A stretch of DNA of 25,015 bases from an uncultured bacterium (lineage in GTDB: Bacteria; Actinomycetota; Coriobacteriia; Coriobacteriales; Coriobacteriaceae): positions 1-25,015 of the forward strand of contig CAJMPZ010000035.1 in NCBI GenBank assembly GCA_905215445.1, in the 5' to 3' direction. Position 1 is the first letter of the stretch, and the number at the start of each line of letters is the position of its first letter. The notes under the pieces were generated by a model. That model was not told where the DNA came from, made no database searches, and worked only from the letters and a program-made list of their open reading frames with translations. This document shows, piece by piece, positions 21,864 through 25,015 of the stretch. The position numbers were made by a program, and so were the translations under genes.

Positions 21864-23168
21864 TTGAATAGCCAGCTGATCCAACAGGGCCGCGCCGCTT
21901 ACCGCGCGGGTGATTTTTCCGCTGCAGCCCAGATGCTTGGGGCGGCAAAAACTCCCGATGAGATTATGGGCGAGGCAGATCACCTTCGTGGCAACGCCTT
22001 GATGCACCTGGGCATGTATGCCGAGGCCGCCGAGGCCTATGCCGCCGCCCTCAACGACGGCACCTACGGCAAGCGCGGCGCGCTGCTCACCAACCGCGGC
22101 AAGGCGCTCGCCGCCGTGGGCGACTACGCGACGGCCGCCCAGGCGTTCTCTGCTGCTACGCAGGATGCTTCCTATGCCACGCCGTTCAAGGCCTATCTGG
22201 GCCTGGGCAATGCGCTGTTCCAGTCGGGCGACTATGCCAACGCGGGAACCGCCTTCCGTCAGGCTGCCATCGACGGCGCCAATCCGGCTCCTGCCGCCGC
22301 ACTCGGCGAGCTCGGTCGTTGCTTCATTAAGCTCGGCCGTCCGGCGGATGCCGTGGAGACCTACCGCACGGCTATCGACTTTGCCGGCCCCCGCGACGAC
22401 ACGCGTGCGCTCAACGCCGGCATGGGTCAGGCGCTTTCTGCCGCCGGCCGTCCCTCCGACGCACTCGACGCCTTTAACGCCGCTACTGCCGATGGCATCT
22501 ACCAGCTCACCTCCGAGCAGGCCGATGAGCTTGCCCGCGTGCAGGATTCGCTTGCTGCGCTGTCTGCCCAGACGGCTATGGCCACGGCTCCGGCGCCCGC
22601 GATGGACGCTCCTGCCGTCGATCCGCTCGATCCTACGGGTGCGACCGGTCAGTTTATGCCCGATCCCTCGGACACCGGCTTCTTTACGCTGTCCGAGTCC
22701 GAGATGGTCCAGCAGGACCGTCAGGATCGTAAGCAGGCCAAGGTCCGTCGTCGCCATCGCCACACGGGCCTCAAAGTCTTCATCGTGCTGCTTCTGCTCA
22801 TTTTGATCGCCGCGGGCGGTCTGGGCTTTGCCTACACGCGCGGCTTTGGCTTCCCGTCTCAGGAGTCTGTCGTTACCGATCTGTTCCAGGCTGCCGGCGA
22901 CGGTGACGCCGCAAAGGCCGAGTCTTGCCTGGCCTCGAGCCTGTCCGAGGACGCTAAGTCGATGATTATCTCCTCGATTCCGCAGGGTGCCACCGTGTCC
23001 GTCGAGGGCATGGATCAGTCCATGACCGAGACGACCGCCAAGGTGAAGGCATCGCTGTCCAAGGGCGGCGAGCAGGAGTACACCGTCAAATTCGTGCGCT
23101 CCGACAACCATATCGGCTGGGCCGTTTCTTCGCTCGATATGGATTTCTCGGCTGCTGACAACCAGTAG
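21864..23168 (+). CDS. TPR-repeat single-pass membrane protein of unknown function
   Basis: A 434-residue protein. Residues 1 to about 235 are Ala-rich helical pairs of TPR type, for example units around HLRGNALMHLGMYAEAAEAY, LTNRGKALAAVGDYATAAQAF and YLGLGNALFQSGDYANAGTAF. A Pro/Ala/Asp-rich linker follows, then a strongly basic stretch (KVRRRHRHTGLK, ending near residue 304) and one membrane helix (about 303-326). The ~105-residue outer domain begins with SQESVVTDLFQAAGDGDAAKAE, resembling small NTF2/DUF4878-like envelope domains (weak inference). TPRs usually bind partner proteins, so a cytoplasmic scaffold linked to an envelope sensor is plausible. The start codon is TTG with AAAGGGG upstream; no alternative ATG fits. 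It lies between the cyclophilin gene and mreB. The specific function is unknown. Confidence 0.85.
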   Translation: MNSQLIQQGRAAYRAGDFSAAAQMLGAAKTPDEIMGEADHLRGNALMHLGMYAEAAEAYAAALNDGTYGKRGALLTNRGKALAAVGDYATAAQAFSAATQDASYATPFKAYLGLGNALFQSGDYANAGTAFRQAAIDGANPAPAAALGELGRCFIKLGRPADAVETYRTAIDFAGPRDDTRALNAGMGQALSAAGRPSDALDAFNAATADGIYQLTSEQADELARVQDSLAALSAQTAMATAPAPAMDAPAVDPLDPTGATGQFMPDPSDTGFFTLSESEMVQQDRQDRKQAKVRRRHRHTGLKVFIVLLLLILIAAGGLGFAYTRGFGFPSQESVVTDLFQAAGDGDAAKAESCLASSLSEDAKSMIISSIPQGATVSVEGMDQSMTETTAKVKASLSKGGEQEYTVKFVRSDNHIGWAVSSLDMDFSAADNQ

Positions 23169-23190
23169 TGACCTTATGGGATTTAGCTTT

Positions 23191-23223
23191 GCCCGGCGCT
23201 TCACCGCAAGTGAGGTGTCGGGC
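23191..23223 (+). terminator. Stem-loop between the TPR gene and mreB, possible weak terminator
   Basis: A 14-bp stem (23191-23204 with 23210-23223, three G-T pairs) has a five-base loop. Only TT follows, so it is not a classic intrinsic terminator. It may slow or partly stop transcription before mreB or protect the upstream RNA. TATGAT at 23233-23238 is a possible mreB -10 box. Confidence 0.45.
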
Positions 23224-23283
23224 TTGCGCTAGTATGATGAGCTAGTAGTTTTCCAGCAATCATCCAACACATCAGGAGTTGCG

Positions 23284-24327
23284 TTGTTTTCTTTGATGGA
23301 TATGTTCTTCGGTAGCTATGCGGGCGATCTTGCCATCGACCTCGGCACCGCAAATACGCTTGTCTCCGTGCGCGGGAAGGGCATCGTCATTCGCGAGCCC
23401 TCTGTAGTCGCCATCGACAAGAACGACGAGCGCATCCTGGCGGTCGGTATCGAGGCAAAGCGCATGCTCGGCCGTACGCCCGGCAACATCGTGGCCGTTC
23501 GTCCCCTGAAGGACGGCGTCATCGCCGACTTCGATGTTACCGAGGCCATGCTTCGCTACTTTATCGACAAGGCGTCCGAGAAGCGCTATCCGTGGACTCC
23601 GCGTCCGCGTGTTGTCGTCTGCGTTCCCTCCGGCGTCACGTCGGTCGAGAAGCGCGCTGTCTTTGAGGCCACGATCCAGGCCGGTGCCCGCCAGGCCTAT
23701 CTGATCGAAGAGCCCATGGCTGCCGCTATCGGCGCCGACCTGCCCGTCGAGGAGCCCACCGGCTCCATGGTCATCGACATCGGTGGCGGTACCACCGAGG
23801 TTGCCGTTATCGCTATGGGCGGTATCGTCGTCTCGCAGTCCATCCGTATTGCCGGCGATGAGTTCGACCAGGCTATCCTCACGCACGTTCGCGATGCCTA
23901 CAACCTTGCCATCGGCGAGCGTACGGCAGAGGACATCAAGATTAAGGTCGGCTCCGCCGTGCCGCTCAAGGACGAGCTCGACGTCGAGGTCAACGGCCGC
24001 GACGTGATCACCGGTCTGCCCAAGACCGTGCGCATCGAGAGCGAGGAGATTCGTCGCGCACTCAACAAGCCGCTCGACGAGATGGCCAAGGCCGTCAAGG
24101 ACGCGCTCGACGCTACGCCTCCCGATCTTGCCTCGGACCTTATGTACTATGGCATTTTGCTGACTGGAGGCGGCGCGCTGCTGCGCGGTCTCGACGTGCG
24201 CCTGCGCGATGAGACCGGCGTTTCGGTCAACGTCAGCCCCACGGCGCTCGATAACGTTGTTAACGGCTGTGCCCGCGTGCTCGAGGCCAATGCGTTTGAT
24301 GGCGGCTTCGTCCAGACCAATGCTTAA
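23284..24327 (+). CDS. mreB: Rod-shape determining actin homologue MreB/Mbl
   Basis: A 347-residue bacterial actin. The phosphate-1 loop reads IDLGTANTLV (Asp19), the linking region has IEEPMAAAIGADLPV, and the second phosphate loop reads IDIGGGTTEVAV (Asp165). The adenosine region LLTGGGALLRGLD lies near the C-terminus. MreB forms membrane-bound filaments that guide lateral wall synthesis by the elongasome. The N-terminus FSLMDMFFG could act as the amphipathic membrane anchor. The start is TTG 23284 because AGGAG lies five bases before it, while the in-frame ATG 23296 would be 17 bases away. The mreC gene follows after 21 bases, the usual mreBC order. Confidence 0.96.
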   Translation: MFSLMDMFFGSYAGDLAIDLGTANTLVSVRGKGIVIREPSVVAIDKNDERILAVGIEAKRMLGRTPGNIVAVRPLKDGVIADFDVTEAMLRYFIDKASEKRYPWTPRPRVVVCVPSGVTSVEKRAVFEATIQAGARQAYLIEEPMAAAIGADLPVEEPTGSMVIDIGGGTTEVAVIAMGGIVVSQSIRIAGDEFDQAILTHVRDAYNLAIGERTAEDIKIKVGSAVPLKDELDVEVNGRDVITGLPKTVRIESEEIRRALNKPLDEMAKAVKDALDATPPDLASDLMYYGILLTGGGALLRGLDVRLRDETGVSVNVSPTALDNVVNGCARVLEANAFDGGFVQTNA

Positions 24328-24348
24328 TTTCCAAAAGGTGGATTCCAT

Positions 24349-25015
24349 TTGGCACGATCTTCGGGTTTCTCTACAAATCTGAATACCAAGCGACAATCAA
24401 CGGGTATGCGCCCGTTGATTGTTTTCAGCCTGATTTCGGTGTTGCTGCTCACGTTTTATATCCGTGAGGGCGAGGCCGGGCCGATTCATGCCGTGCGCTC
24501 GGGCGTGACGACGATTACCTCGCCGGTGCGCTTTGTGGGCTCGGCTGTGGCGGCTCCCTTCAATGCGATCGGCAATGTGTTCTCTAACCTTACGGCGTCG
24601 CAGGACACGCTTGACGAGCTTAAGAAGCAAAACGAGGAACTGACCTCTAAGGTTGCCGAGCTCTCCGAGGCTCAAAAGACCGCCGAGCGTCTGGAGGGGC
24701 TGGTCGGCCTCCAGTCGACCTACAACCTCAAATCAACCGCAGCTCGTATCGTCGGCGCTTCGGGCGATGCCTGGACCTCGACCGTCACCATCGACAAGGG
24801 TTCTGCCGACGGGCTTACCATCAACATGCCTGTGACGAGTTCTGCCGGTGTCATAGGCCAGATTATCGAGGTCTCGGCCAAGACGTCCACCGTGCGTCTG
24901 ATTGGCGATGAGAGCTCGGGCGTGTCCGCCATGGTGCAGGACACGCGCGCCCAGGGCATGCTGCAGGGTCAGGCTGACGGTACGCTGCGTCTTGAGTATG
25001 TGAGCGTCGATTCCG
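24349..25015 (+). CDS. mreC: Rod-shape determining protein MreC, 3' truncated by the window edge
   Basis: 222 residues are visible and the frame runs off the right edge; MreC is usually near 280 residues. After a polar N-terminus there is one membrane helix (about residues 22-38). A coiled-coil segment follows (about 85-122, containing DTLDELKKQNEELTSKVAEL), then the start of the double beta-barrel domain (ARIVGASGDAWTSTVTIDKG and VTSSAGVIGQI). MreC links MreB filaments to the wall-synthesis enzymes outside the membrane. The start is TTG 24349, with AAGGTGG about eight bases upstream; the next in-frame ATG (24406) would cut directly into the membrane helix. It is the third TTG start among four consecutive genes. 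Confidence 0.93.
   Translation, partial: MARSSGFSTNLNTKRQSTGMRPLIVFSLISVLLLTFYIREGEAGPIHAVRSGVTTITSPVRFVGSAVAAPFNAIGNVFSNLTASQDTLDELKKQNEELTSKVAELSEAQKTAERLEGLVGLQSTYNLKSTAARIVGASGDAWTSTVTIDKGSADGLTINMPVTSSAGVIGQIIEVSAKTSTVRLIGDESSGVSAMVQDTRAQGMLQGQADGTLRLEYVSVDS

Noticed and set aside
21843..23204. A 453-codon minus-strand frame opposite the TPR gene
   Set aside because: Gly/Arg/His-rich mirror frame with no promoter or ribosome binding site; the TPR protein on the plus strand is coherent.

Overview
The window looks like chromosome of a high-GC Gram-positive of the class Coriobacteriia, most likely Collinsella or a close relative. This is inference from the GC-rich codon use, the frequent GTG and TTG starts with strong AGGAG-type ribosome binding sites, and gene content (RmlC-RmlD fusion, AroE-AroK fusion, CtpE-like ATPase, mreBC). 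I see no phage gene, transposase, CRISPR array or toxin-antitoxin pair. No stretch longer than 300 bases lacks a gene.

Region 1 (1-8400) is cell-surface glycan biology. It starts inside a fused dTDP-rhamnose gene (RmlC tail plus complete RmlD). A converging leftward unit follows: two membrane-anchored family 2 glycosyltransferases and a YfhO-type polytopic protein. The second glycosyltransferase overlaps the YfhO gene by 17 bases, the CsbB/YfhO arrangement known to glycosylate lipoteichoic acid in Firmicutes. Divergent from it is a two-gene polysaccharide ABC exporter (Wzm/TagG and a short Wzt/TagH). Then come tRNA-Arg(UCU) with a strong terminator and a stand-alone membrane acyltransferase.

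Region 2 (8400-16960, leftward) is one compact aromatic amino acid operon: aroF, tyrA, aroB, aroA, aroC, pheA, an aroE-aroK fusion, then aroQ. It encodes all seven shikimate-pathway activities from DAHP synthase to chorismate synthase, plus both branch enzymes to prephenate-derived Phe and Tyr. Most junctions overlap, abut or are only a few bases apart. Upstream of aroF is an intrinsic terminator between a candidate promoter and the gene, i.e. a probable attenuator. A 16-bp hairpin with a GGGGACAGGCACC core lies between aroE-K and aroQ.

Region 3 (17045-25015, rightward) has tRNA-Arg(CCG) with a near-consensus promoter and terminator, then a CtpE-like P-type ATPase with an unusual Lys/Arg-rich C-terminal tail. 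After it come a zinc-ribbon membrane protein, a cyclophilin, a TPR membrane protein, mreB and a truncated mreC. The zinc-ribbon and TPR proteins share one architecture: a cytoplasmic interaction domain, a basic stretch, one membrane helix and a small outer domain. They sit directly before the cell-shape genes, which makes them the best candidates here for uncharacterised biology.
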